Shown here: piece after piece, positions 37,410-47,400 of the stretch
Numbering within the stretch: position 1 is the first letter of the stretch
Layout: each line of letters starts with the position of its first letter
Assembly (NCBI GenBank): GCA_965644315.1
Contig: CBFFRQ010000031.1
Span: 434,001 to 498,000, forward strand
Direction: 5' to 3'
Source of the DNA: Caecitellus pseudoparvulus
Lineage: Eukaryota; Bigyra: Bicosoecida
Length of the DNA stretch: 64,000 nucleotides
The notes under the pieces: generated by a model
The model's input: only the letters and a program-made list of their open reading frames with translations
What the model was told of the DNA's origin: nothing
The model's database searches: none
Translations under genes and position numbers: made by a program

Positions 37410-39062
37410 ATGCCCTCTCGTCGCAGGGTACTGGACGTCGCTGCACAGCAGGACACTGGCGTTGTGCGCATTCAAGGCGCAGCGTTCCGGCGTGTCACAT
37501 CGCGGGGGGACCGCAGCTCGGAGCAGTACCGCGGCGCACTGTTGCAAGCTGGCGTGACGTCTGGTCGCGTCTTCTTTTCCCGCCGGCTGGCCTTCCCCAC
37601 GGGCGTCTTCGCCCTGCTGCCGCACGAGCGCAGCGACGATGACACCGCCTCTCGCGCAGGAGCCAGCATTGACCTGGTGGCGTCCACTCTGGGCCCATCG
37701 GCTGCTCGAGGGGGCGGCGTGTCCACTCCTTTCTGGGCAGTGGCGTCCGAGGTGTCGTATGCGAGACTGCTGCAGCCGACGTGGGGCGACCGGGCGTGGT
37801 TCCGCGCCTGGCACCGGGCGGCAGGCGGCCGCATCCCGCCTTCGCGGGTGCGGCCTGTGGATGCGCTGTTACCGTTGCTGACGCCGTACCCCAGCGACGG
37901 CGCCCTGCAGCCCCCCGACAGCTTCCCCTTCAGACCGTACGACCCGATGGCGCTGGACCCCCCCCTCACAGCCCGGGAGAAGGGGGCAGGGCAACTGCAG
38001 CTGCCCAGCTTCACCATGACGCTCATTCCCTACCGCACGGCGGCGGAGGCGGATGCAGACCGGGAGGAACGCTGGCGAGAGGCGCACCCGTGGTTGTCTG
38101 CGCACCGCCTGTCCATCGTGCGCCTGCGCAGTGCACAGCGAGCCCTGCTGCGGGCGTGGCTGGGCATGGGCGCCGAGGTGTCCAGCTTGGCCCTGGCGTG
38201 GGTGTACTTTGAGAAGCTCGTGTGGAGCCGGTGTGTGGACCGGGGCAACCAGATGGTCGTGCTGGCTGCCTGCGCGTTGCTGGCGCTGAAGTTCAATGAC
38301 CCACCACGGGGCACGGGCAGCGGCGGCAGCAGTGGTGACGCAGGGGATGCCAGCCCCAGCGACGGTGGTGCCGCGCACATTGTCAAGACCCTGCTGCCGG
38401 GACTGGCGGCTGCTCTGGGTGTGTCAGCCTCAGCCGTGAGGACCATGGAGTTCCCCGTGTTGGCGCGGCTGGGCTTCGGCCTGCACGTGCCGTTGATGGA
38501 AGTGCTGCCACACTTCGAACGCCTCATGCGCTGGGCGGCGCTGGATGTGGATGAGTACTTGGGCCTGACGGGGGCTGGCAAGGCGCCCCGGAGCAGGCCC
38601 TCTGGCACGCCCCAGCCGGGTCAAGGGGGGGGGGCGGCCCGAGGAGGCGATGGTGAGGGCACTGCTGCCAGCGACAGTGACGACGGCTGGATCTACGACA
38701 CGGGCGTGCACTACGACTACCGCAATGACGAGTTGGGCGTGGGGCGGGGTCGGGCGATGGGGGCTGCAGCGCACAGGCCGTTCTACGCGCCCTTGAAGGG
38801 ATCAGCGGGCGTGGAGCTGATGCAAGGCGACTCCATGGGTGACTCAGACTCCTCAGCTGCCTCGCGGATGTCAGAGCACTCGGCGCATTCGGTGCAGCCG
38901 CCCTCCATCCCGGGCGAGACTGGCAGCGTTGGCACGGAGGGCGAGGAGGTGGTGGGGGCCCCTCCCACTGCGCCCCACGCCAAGTCGGGGAAGCGAAAGC
39001 AACGACCGCCTCGTGGCGGGCGGCGGGGGTATTCTCCGCGTCTCGTGGTGCATTCGGGGTAG
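37410..39062 (+). CDS. CABLES-like cyclin-box protein
   Basis: 550 aa, ATG in a favourable GCCGCCGCAATG context, TAG stop, no intron needed. Residues about 200-380 resemble the conserved C-terminal part of animal CABLES1/2 (CDK5 and ABL1 enzyme substrates). They have a P-S-F-x-x-T-x-I-x-Y entry, a helix with L-S-x-x-R-L-R-S, the cyclin-box core A-L-A-W-V-Y-F-E-K-L, A-C-A-L-L-A-L-K, and the closing E-F-P-V-L-A-R-L-G-F-x-L-H-V-P with E-V-L-P-H-F. A Gly/Ser loop of about 25 residues interrupts the box after L-A-L-K-F-N. The last 170 residues are low-complexity (Gly, Ser, acidic, then basic K-R-K-Q-R-P-P-R) and probably disordered. By family it should bind a cyclin-dependent kinase, but the partner is unknown. 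It converges on the small coiled-coil gene 73 bp away. Confidence 0.75.
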   Translation: MPSRRRVLDVAAQQDTGVVRIQGAAFRRVTSRGDRSSEQYRGALLQAGVTSGRVFFSRRLAFPTGVFALLPHERSDDDTASRAGASIDLVASTLGPSAARGGGVSTPFWAVASEVSYARLLQPTWGDRAWFRAWHRAAGGRIPPSRVRPVDALLPLLTPYPSDGALQPPDSFPFRPYDPMALDPPLTAREKGAGQLQLPSFTMTLIPYRTAAEADADREERWREAHPWLSAHRLSIVRLRSAQRALLRAWLGMGAEVSSLALAWVYFEKLVWSRCVDRGNQMVVLAACALLALKFNDPPRGTGSGGSSGDAGDASPSDGGAAHIVKTLLPGLAAALGVSASAVRTMEFPVLARLGFGLHVPLMEVLPHFERLMRWAALDVDEYLGLTGAGKAPRSRPSGTPQPGQGGGAARGGDGEGTAASDSDDGWIYDTGVHYDYRNDELGVGRGRAMGAAAHRPFYAPLKGSAGVELMQGDSMGDSDSSAASRMSEHSAHSVQPPSIPGETGSVGTEGEEVVGAPPTAPHAKSGKRKQRPPRGGRRGYSPRLVVHSG

Positions 39063-39135
39063 CGGCGTGCATGGAGCCGTGCGGAAATTGGGACACCCAC
39101 ACCCTGCCGCACCCTCTCCGCAGTGTGGTGGAGCG
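39063..39135. other. Convergent spacer, cyclin gene / coiled-coil gene
   Basis: Only 73 bp separate the two stop codons, so the 3' UTRs of these convergent genes must run into each other. No hairpin or terminator-like element is evident. Confidence 0.3.
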
Positions 39136-39519
39136 CTACGCTCGCATGGACTGCAGCCTGGAGGCCATGACCGCCTTCTCGTTACGCAGGCGCGTGATCT
39201 GCTCTGTCATGGCCTCCACGTCCGCCAGGAGGGCAATGTTTTGCGCCATGATCTTGGCATGTGTCTCCTTCAGGCTCACAAGCTCCTGCGCCAGCTCGTC
39301 GCCTGCCAGCTCACGCCCCGCGTCAAACCCCCGCAGCGAGCCGCCAGCGGGAAGTGTGCCAGGGGGGCTGTGCGGGGCCGCGGACTGTGACGCCCCTGCC
39401 GCGATCAAGGGCTGTGCGCCTGCACTTGCCAGGGCTGTGGCTCTGTCCAGTGCTTGCAGGCCGACCAAGGCTTGCTCTGCAGCCCGCAGCTCGTCATCAA
39501 AGGAGCCTGGGCCTGCCAT
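39136..39519 (-). CDS. Small coiled-coil protein, unknown
   Basis: 127 aa from the ATG at 39519 (M-A-G-P-G-S-F-D-D-E-L) to TAG. A frame upstream of this ATG is open but has no earlier ATG. The N-terminal half is a helix plus a Pro/Ala/Gly linker. The last 45 residues (E-L-V-S-L-K-E-T-H to the end) have a clear heptad pattern with Leu, Ile and Met at a/d positions and end in R-L-Q-S-M-R-A. No catalytic motif is present. Size and shape would fit a subunit of a tethering or adaptor complex, but I do not recognise the family. Confidence 0.55.
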   Translation of the reverse strand: MAGPGSFDDELRAAEQALVGLQALDRATALASAGAQPLIAAGASQSAAPHSPPGTLPAGGSLRGFDAGRELAGDELAQELVSLKETHAKIMAQNIALLADVEAMTEQITRLRNEKAVMASRLQSMRA

Positions 39520-40057
39520 GGGCACACGGGGCGGCGTGTCGGTACAGTGTGTCCGCACTGTGTGTGGCCTGGGCAGACCAGGTCTGAGTTGAGTGTCCTG
39601 GCGGGGGAAGTCGTTGGCGGATGCTGCAGGGGTTGTGTTTGGCGCTGGCCGGCTCGGTCACAGGGCGGGGTGTGAAGAAGCTGTGAGAAGTCGGATGCAA
39701 GCATGTGGGGTGTCTGGCTGGTGTGTGTTTTGCGCCTCGTGCTGGAGTGATCGCGCGGGGGGGAGGTGCTTGCGGCATTTTTCAGTGGTGGTTTGGATTG
39801 TGCAGTTCGTCCGGCCTGCGTGGGCAGTGCACTATCCACGACAAATCATTGCAAGAATGGGCAGCAGCTTCAATGCAACCTTTCAACCCTAGAAGTTCTG
39901 CAGGCTCTGGTGTCACGGCACGCCCGCACTGGGTTTGCGGGTGGCGAGGCATTGCAGATTTCGCTGGCAGGCTTGCTGCCTCCGCCGCGTGCAGCCCGCT
40001 GAGCAAGGAACACTTCTTGGACGAGGCAGGCACTGTTGGTGTGGTAGATGGACCAGC
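39520..40057. promoter_or_regulatory. Divergent intergenic region, coiled-coil gene / longin-like gene
   Basis: 538 bp between two divergent start codons. No convincing coding pattern, RNA gene or repeat is visible. An in-frame ATG at 39873 could extend the longin-like gene upstream if its first intron is not used. That extension is Trp/Arg/Cys-rich and looks non-coding. Confidence 0.3.
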
Positions 40058-41408
40058 ATGGCGTTCAAGGTGGTGCCGTAGCCGAGGGGAAGGGCCAGGG
40101 TGTGCAGCTCGACGTGAGGCGGGAGGTGCCAGCGTTTCGCTCCCGCCTCGACTGAAACGCGCGCTGTGTTGGCCTTTGCAGGTGTGCCGTGTGCAGCTCC
40201 TGGACAACACCCATGGAGTGTGCCTCGTTGACAAGGAGTATAGATGGTTTGTGGACACGACGCCCCAGGGGGTGGCGTCGGTTGTCCGAGCGCTGGTGCG
40301 CTTCACAGCCTCGCTGCACAGCACTGGTGCGTCAAGCGATGCTTCAGCCGTGATGCTCTGTGCACTGCCGACGCCCTGCCGAGCACAGGCATGCAAGGAG
40401 CGTCGTTTGCATACCCTATGCCACCTACTTGCCGTTACCGGAAGGAGCGCATGGCCTTGACGCTGCACGTGCACGGCGGCATTACCGGGGCGCTGTTTTA
40501 CGCGCTGGCGCCCATGGTGTCGGAGGCAGATGCTGTGGCAGAGGCTGAGGCCAAGGCCCTGGTGGCCTTCCTCACGCGCACCTTTCTGGAGCACTATCAA
40601 GACAGCCTGGACCAGTTCCCCACTGCGCTGCTCATCGCGGCGAAGGACGGCGGCAAGGTGAGTGCAACCGCTGCCTGCCATGTTTGTGTCTGTTGCCACA
40701 CTGCCTCACTGCGCCCGCTGTTCCCCACCTTGTGTGCAGGAGGCGGAGGTGCAGGCCAAGTTCGTCGGTGCGGTGGAGGCCATCAGCTACCACATTGCCA
40801 AGTACCGGGGCTTTCGATCCACGCTGCGGAGGCGGGCAGTGCAGGCGGCCGCCGCAGCTGCCAGCGCAAGGCCCGGCAGCCCCGCTGCTGCCGCAGCCAG
40901 TGGAGGGCTGCCAAGTGGAGGTGGTGCCGCTGGGGCCCACGCTCGATCAGAGACTGCCGCTCCGTCCGTCCCGCACCGTCGGTCGGCCAGCATGGTGCCA
41001 GCCTCCCAGCTGTCCAGCGGCGGGTCGGAGATGCCGCCTTCCCCTAGCGCGGCAGGGGTGCCGCACACCGCGCTGAATACGCCCAAGCGAAGGACACAGG
41101 GCAAAGCCACCCTGGACAGCTTTCGGGACACGGAAAGCAGCGGGTCTCTGTCGGGTTCGGAGCAGGGGGGTGGGCGCGGGGCCGAGGATGGCACTGGCGC
41201 TGACAGTGACTCATCGGGGCTGGGGCCAGGCACAGTGCCAACACCACAAGTCACTCCAGCCAGGTGGCACCCTAAGCGGACGACAGGGCTACCAGAGCCG
41301 CGCTCCTTGGACTTCAAGCAGGAGGATGAAGTCGGGGATGGACCCCCGGCCCAAGCAACTGCTCGTGCCCAAGCGGCAGCACCCCCCCCAGTCCCCCCCA
41401 CTGACTGA
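40058..41408 (+). CDS. Longin-like domain protein with disordered tail, four exons
   Basis: I read four exons: 40058-40069 (only M-A-F-K), 40182-40326, 40389-40657 and 40740-41408. The introns are 112, 62 and 82 nt, all GT-AG, and the frame closes exactly (364 aa plus TGA). The first 150 residues give strand-strand-helix-strand-strand-strand-helix-helix: F-K-V-C-R-V-Q-L-L, G-V-C-L-V-D, a helix around V-V-R-A-L-V-R-F, then M-A-L-T-L-H-V-H-G-G and G-A-L-F-Y-A-L, then a long acidic helix with F-L-E-H-Y. This is the topology of longin domains found in vesicle-traffic and GEF complexes. No specific family is recognised. Residues from about 190 onward are Ala/Ser/Gly/Pro low complexity, probably disordered. 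The last two exons are the surest. The 12-nt first exon is inferred from the clean M-A-F-K-V-C-R-V join. Confidence 0.6.
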
Positions 41409-41492
41409 TGTGCCGCTGAGGCCCGCTCGCTTTCATCGTGTTGCTTGCGAAATGCATTCGTGTCATAGGTGCGCCGCGGCAGGGCCCGGCCC
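41409..41492. other. Convergent spacer, longin-like gene / helical-repeat gene
   Basis: 84 bp between the stop codons of convergent genes, with no recognisable signal. Confidence 0.3.
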
Positions 41493-44400
41493 TCAGCCTT
41501 CCGGTGCTTGCGCGTCTGTGCCCATAGCGCGCAGGAGAGCAGGCATGCCCCCAGCCGCATCAGCTGCCGCATCCAAGCCTGCCACGGCCGCCGCAAGCGC
41601 CTGCAAGGCGGGCTCGCCGACGGTGCCACCTGCACTGCCGACAGCTGCGATGATGTCCTTGCTGGTCTCCACAGTCGAGCGAAGGGTGTCAAGGATGGAC
41701 AGGGCTTCCTCGGCGTCGTGTGGTCTGGAGGCCATCTCTCGCACCAAGTGAGCGCTGGCAACTGCCTCTGAGCTGGCCGCAGTGACGGCCTCCAGGCCAG
41801 CACGTAGCACTAGTCCTACTTCACCACCGGCTTCTTTGGCCAACTGCACGCCACTCCCGCCGTTGAGCAGGCCAAGTACGCTCTGCAGCACCTCCACCAC
41901 CAGAGGCGGAGGAAGGGTGCCCAGGGCATCGTCACCCGCCACATCTCCCGTGGCCACCCCCATGAGCACACCTCGCACTTGCGCAGAGGGCAGACCAGCA
42001 TCAGCACTGGAACGCAGGAGCTGCAGGGCGTGTTGGGGCGGCAGCCACAGCAGCTGCGCCTCTGCCAACCGTTTCTCCTCAGAAGGGGACAAGCTGGATG
42101 TCACCTGTGCGTCGCCTGCGAGGGCAACCCTCTGCACGGCAGCTGCCTGGCGTTGGAGCAGGGTGCGCTGCAGGAAGCGGGCTGTCAGCGTCAGCCAGTC
42201 GCCGTCTTCAGCCTCGCCGTGGGGTCTCTGCTGCGAAGCACTGTCTTCGTCCGCGGGGGGTGCACTGGTGTGAGCGCCGTATGCGGAGGCAACGGTGACA
42301 CCTTCTCCAGCTAATTTTTGCAGGGACGCCAGGGCAGACAAGAGTCCGTCCACGCTGATCACTCCATCGTGCATGTGCAACCAGAGCGAGGGCAGCAGCA
42401 GCCGACACGCATGCTGTGCGCTGGCGACTGCTGGGGCTGCGGGCGCCGAAGCAGTCACGAGGGAGGAGAGCAGGGCGAGGGCATCGGGGATGACCGACGC
42501 GCCGTCAGCGGACAGGAGGGAACCAGCCTCTGACCGAGTGCTCTGCACCACAGCAATGAGAGCTCGTTGCTCGGGGGACGTCGAGTGAGAGGCTGGCTCC
42601 ACCCCCCACGGGCGCAAGATGCCCCGCACTGGCGTGTCAGCTGACGAGACGTTTCGATGCGCCTCCGCTGTGCCACGCTGCGCGGCCTCGCTGGTGAGGA
42701 ACCACTTGGCCAGGCTGCGCATGCGGGTGGCAGCGTGGCTGTTTCCTGGCACTTTGTGAGTGAGCAGCTCGTGTAGATCGGACGATGCGCCGGTGCTGGC
42801 CGCTGCGGCTGGCGCTTTCCAGGTCTTGCCCTGCGCCAAGTGCTCTTCGAGGGCCTCTTCAAGCACCTGCACATAGGCTAGGGCATGCTGGGGCGTAAGT
42901 GGGCTGGGCACGCTGAGGCCGGCACTGATGAGGGAAGCCACCTCGTGAAGGGGCCCGCCCTCCCGCCCCGCTCCCTGCACCCACTGCTGGCCTGCTGCCT
43001 GCAGCAAGCTGTGCAGCTGGTCCACGCACGCCTGCACTGCAGGCGGGGGTGCGGGGTTGTCCAAGAAGGGGTGCATGCCCGGTAGGGCGCTGAGAGCCTC
43101 CGCTGCAGCCACCTGCACGTCGCTCTCCAGTGCCAGCTCTGTGGTGCGGTGTACATCAGCTGCAGCAGGGTCCCCTGCTGCTGCCAGGGCTGCCTGCAGC
43201 CACACAAGGGTGCCTACCGAGCTGGCATCCAGCGGCACTTTGCGCAGGAGGGGTGGGGAACCTCGCTCACGCAAGGTACTCAGGACAGCACCTCGGGAGT
43301 GGCTCTTGGGCGGCAGGAGCGGCAGCAGTGTCAGCAGCCCCTCGGTGGGGTGCAGGTCCACACTCCACACGCTCTCGACACCCGAGCCCACTGGAGCGGA
43401 CGGCAGGGGCTCCTGCTCTCCTGCAGTCTCCTGCCCACCCCCGAGCATGCTGGAGAGGCGCTTGAAAATAGAAGGGGGCGGGTGGTCCGAGGCTTTGCCG
43501 TGAACCGGTTCAGGAGCTTCTTCATCTTCAATTGCGCTGTCATCTGACGCGCCATCCAGCAAGTCTGCACCAGCTGCAGCCACATGCACGGCCTGTCCCA
43601 GGGCCCAAGCCTGCAGCCGCAAGGCACGGGCCTGCATGTCTGACGGGCAGCAGGGTGCCATGTCACCCAGCAGCTCCGCGGCCTGCACCAGGCCGTGAAT
43701 GACGTCATCGTGGTCAAAGTCAACTTCATCAGCATGCACAAGCAAGGCACAGCTGTTGCCATGCAGCTCCTGAAGCCTGTGCTCTGCACAAGTCACAGCT
43801 GCTGACGCAAGCTCCTCTTGACCGCCCCCCGGCTCCTGCCCCAGTGCCAGCTGTGCGAAGACTGCGGCGAGGTCCACGGCAGACACGCCGCGCAGTTCTG
43901 CACGGGCACTCCCCCACTTCACCACTTCACCACCCTCCAGCTCCAGGGGCGGGAGAGGGGCAGGCCCCATGGCGCTCTGCAGGAGGCCGGCGCTGCGCAC
44001 CGCTGCCTGGCGAGCCTCGCCTGCCAGGCTTGGGTCGCTGCCACTGGCAAGGGATGCCGCTAAGAACACACACTCTTGCACATGCGCTGCTGACTCCGGA
44101 GAAACGGGTGCCTGGAGAAGGTGCGTGGAGGCGCGTGTAGCTGCCTGGCGAGCGGCCATGTCGGCACTGGAGAGAGCAAAGGACAGCAGTGCCGACGCAG
44201 CCTGGGGGCTGTTGGCTAACGGCTGGTTCAAGATCTCGCCAGCGACGTACTGCATGCTTTGGGCGAGGTGTTGTGACGCAGGCCTTGCGCTCTCCGCAAC
44301 TGCCGCCAGACACTCTGCCACTGACGGCCAGCAAGCCTCCTGACTCAGGTCCACACGGCCAATGGCGTCAAGTGCCATGCGCTCCAGGACTCCCTGATCA

Positions 44401-47400
44401 GAAGCTGGCCACGCACGCAGGGCTTGGGTGAGGTGTGGCAGCGCCGCAGCGACATCTCCTGCCCCCCCCCGCACTGCGAAGAGGCCAGCCAGCAGCGACA
44501 TGGCATCTCGCGCACATGCTGTGCCAGGGCTGTACTGTGCGAGGGACAGGCACACCTGCGTCAAGGACGATACGTCGCCGGGAGGGCGCTGTGCCAGTGC
44601 TGCTAGTACAGGCAGCACACTGGCCTGCAGGGCGGCAGAGTCAGCGGCTGCTTGGCTCGCGGCAGCCTGGGCTGCTAAGCCAGGCAGGTCGGCACTCGGC
44701 TCAGCACAGGCCTGCAGGGCTTGGGCATGGGCTTGGGCCATGTGCAGAAGATCGTCGGGCCCTGCACCACCCTCCAGAGCGAGGCCCGTCAGGTGCTGCA
44801 TGAAGGGGGGATGCACGGCGCCGGCGGCAGGGGCCAGCCCCATCACGAGAGCGGCGGTGTGTGGGCGGATGCCGGCGAGGGGTGCTGGGGCCTGGACCGC
44901 CGCCTCCTGAAGCTGGGCGATGTCTGCAGCACTGCTCACCTGTTCCTCGCTGGCTTCTTCAAATGCCTGACCTGTCGTTGTCTCCAACTCCAACGCCGCT
45001 CGCTCTTGACCCGTCAGGGAGCGGTACAGGGACAAGTGTGCCGGCGTCAGCGCGTCGGCACACGCCATGGCCGCCCATGCCACGGCTGGATCAGGACTGG
45101 GCACCGCTGCCGCCGCTTGCAAGAATGCAACAACACTGGGGGTGCGCCACTGTGCCACATGCTCCCACATGCCTTTGGCTGCGGCGCTCCACAGTGGCGG
45201 GTGGTGGACGCCCATGGACGCCAGGGCAGTGAAGAACGGCAGCGCATCTCGCTCTGCCACCACCGCCGACGCACCACGCAGTGTGCGCTGCAAGCGCACC
45301 TCTGCCGCTTCCAGCACCGCATCACCTCTGTGGCGGGCTCCTGCGTCAGGGTCCCCACTCGCATGCAGCACGTCAGCAAGCGCAGCCTCCAGATCCCCTG
45401 ATCGGGCAGACACCAGCCGCCGCGCTGCCTCTTCGGACGCAGTGACTTCGGACATGGAGTGGCCGTGCAAGTCTGGAGGATGCGCCGGCGCCTCCACGAT
45501 CCCCGAAGCGTAGCCGGCACGCCAGTACGAAGCAGCCAAGGCAGCCGCCACATCTGCAGGCCCTGTCGCCACAGCTGAGCCAGCTGCAGTGGCGGTCGCC
45601 TCCAAGACGCCATCTCCCGCGAAGGGCAGCAGGGCACCCGTCACAGACAGCAACTCCTGCGGAGTGAAGCGGGATGCGTACACCTCCACAGCGGACAGGA
45701 GGGGGCCACACAGGGCGGCATGAGTGGAGGCCAGTGCCCCCACCAGCAACTTCGTTGGGGGCGTCGAGGGCGTGGCTCGGATGGCTGAGCCTGTCTCCAG
45801 CAGGGCTGGCAGGGACAGCGGCAGTGCTTCCGTGGCGTGCTCTGCCAGCGTGCCGTGCAGCTCTGCGCAGGCATCTATCAGGTCGACAATGTCAACCCGA
45901 GTGTAGTGCAGCGTATTGCCATCAATGTGCGCTGCGAGAGCCTTGGGGCTCATCTGCTTGCGTGCGTGCGCTGACAGCGCTTGCGGTTCCGCAGCCGCCG
46001 CCAGCTGGGTCGCCAGCTCCTCCTCCAGCCGGCCACAGGTGGCCATGAGCAGCTGCAGCGCGCCCTGGGCCGGCCGCAGCTGCCACTCAGTATATCTTGC
46101 ATCACTAGCCATGTCGGCGGCTTTTTGGGCGGCCAGCTGGCCCAGGGCAGCTGGCATGACACGCCGCAACGCCTGCATGGCTTGCCGTACCTCGAGAACT
46201 GGGGCCTCCGCTGCGTGAGTCGCAAATGCACCAGCAGCATGACTCACAGCAAGGGCAGTCTCGTCTTGGGTAGCTCTGAGGTCCACCAGGGCGTTCATGG
46301 AGGACGGTAGGCGACTCGGGGGCATAGCCCTCCACACGGCAGCCGGAGCTCGCGACGCCAACATCGCGGCACTCTCACCCACGGCTGTCGCAGCTTGAGT
46401 GAGCCGTGCGACATCCAACATGTCTGATGCGTTGGAAAGGGACTGCAATTGCGCCGAGGCGCGCTCGCTGGCTGGCGTCTCCACGTCCCCGCCCAACCAA
46501 GTGTCCACCTGCCCCGTTCGCGACACTGCCCGCCAACTCGGCTTTGGCAGTGCCTGCACCAAGGCACGAGTGCTGGCATCAGCCAGGACATCTTCCAGCT
46601 TGTTCACTGCCAGTGCGTGCATGGTGGTGAGTGTCGTGTGCGCGTCGTTGACGGCGGGCAGGGTGTTGGTCGCTTCCACTGCCTCGCTCGTCGTGTCGGC
46701 CAGCGCAGCCAGGTCGCCAGGCGGTAGCAGGGCGGCCGCAGTCAGCGGCACAACCTCCCCAGCCAGAGCCTTGAAGTGCATGGCGTCCCTAGCAGCAGTG
46801 GCCAGCGTCATGGCGCATTCCAGCATCGGCAGGTCCGGGCGTTGTCCGTCGCCTAGCGCGACTTGCTGCAGCCTGTCCTGCGCCTGTTCCAGCACTGTGG
46901 AGAGGAAGTCCAGGGGCGTGCCAGGGGCGGTGCTAGCCACCCGCGCCAGAGATGCCAGCTTGTCCAGTGGCCACTGCTCCGGTGCAGCCAGCATGCGCCG
47001 GGTCAAGACCGAGGCCGTGGCTTCGCCGAAAGCGGCGTCAGAGCCGTGCGCTGCAGGCTTGACCAGCGCCAGAAGGGCTGCGAGTTCTTTGTCAGAAAAG
47101 TCGCCTGGGCAGCGCTGCACCACGGCTGCCGCCTGGGTCAGCACGTGAGCATACCTGGCTTCTGCCCCCAGCTCCTCTGTGCCCAGCATGGAGCTAGTGC
47201 CGTCTGCCATGGCCAGAAGGCGCATATCTGTGGACAGCTGCATGCGGCCTGCCAGCTGCGCCTTGACGGCGTCACCTTGGTTAGCAAAGGCAGAGAGCTT
47301 GCGGAGAGACGTCACGACGATGTCCTTCGTCCACCACGCATCAGCAAGCTCGTCCAGGGACACCAGGAGTTCCCGTGCGTTGCGGAATTTGGTTGTGCGC

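Noticed and set aside
39593-39892. Possible extra exon or gene before the longin-like gene
   Set aside because: The frame is short and Trp/Cys/Arg-rich, with no plausible domain, no supported splice partner and no homology that I recognise.
40658-40739. Reading the plus-strand frame from 40662 as a separate gene
   Set aside because: GTGAGT at 40658 and TGTGTGCAG at 40731-40739 mark an 82-nt intron, and the frame joins the upstream exon in phase.
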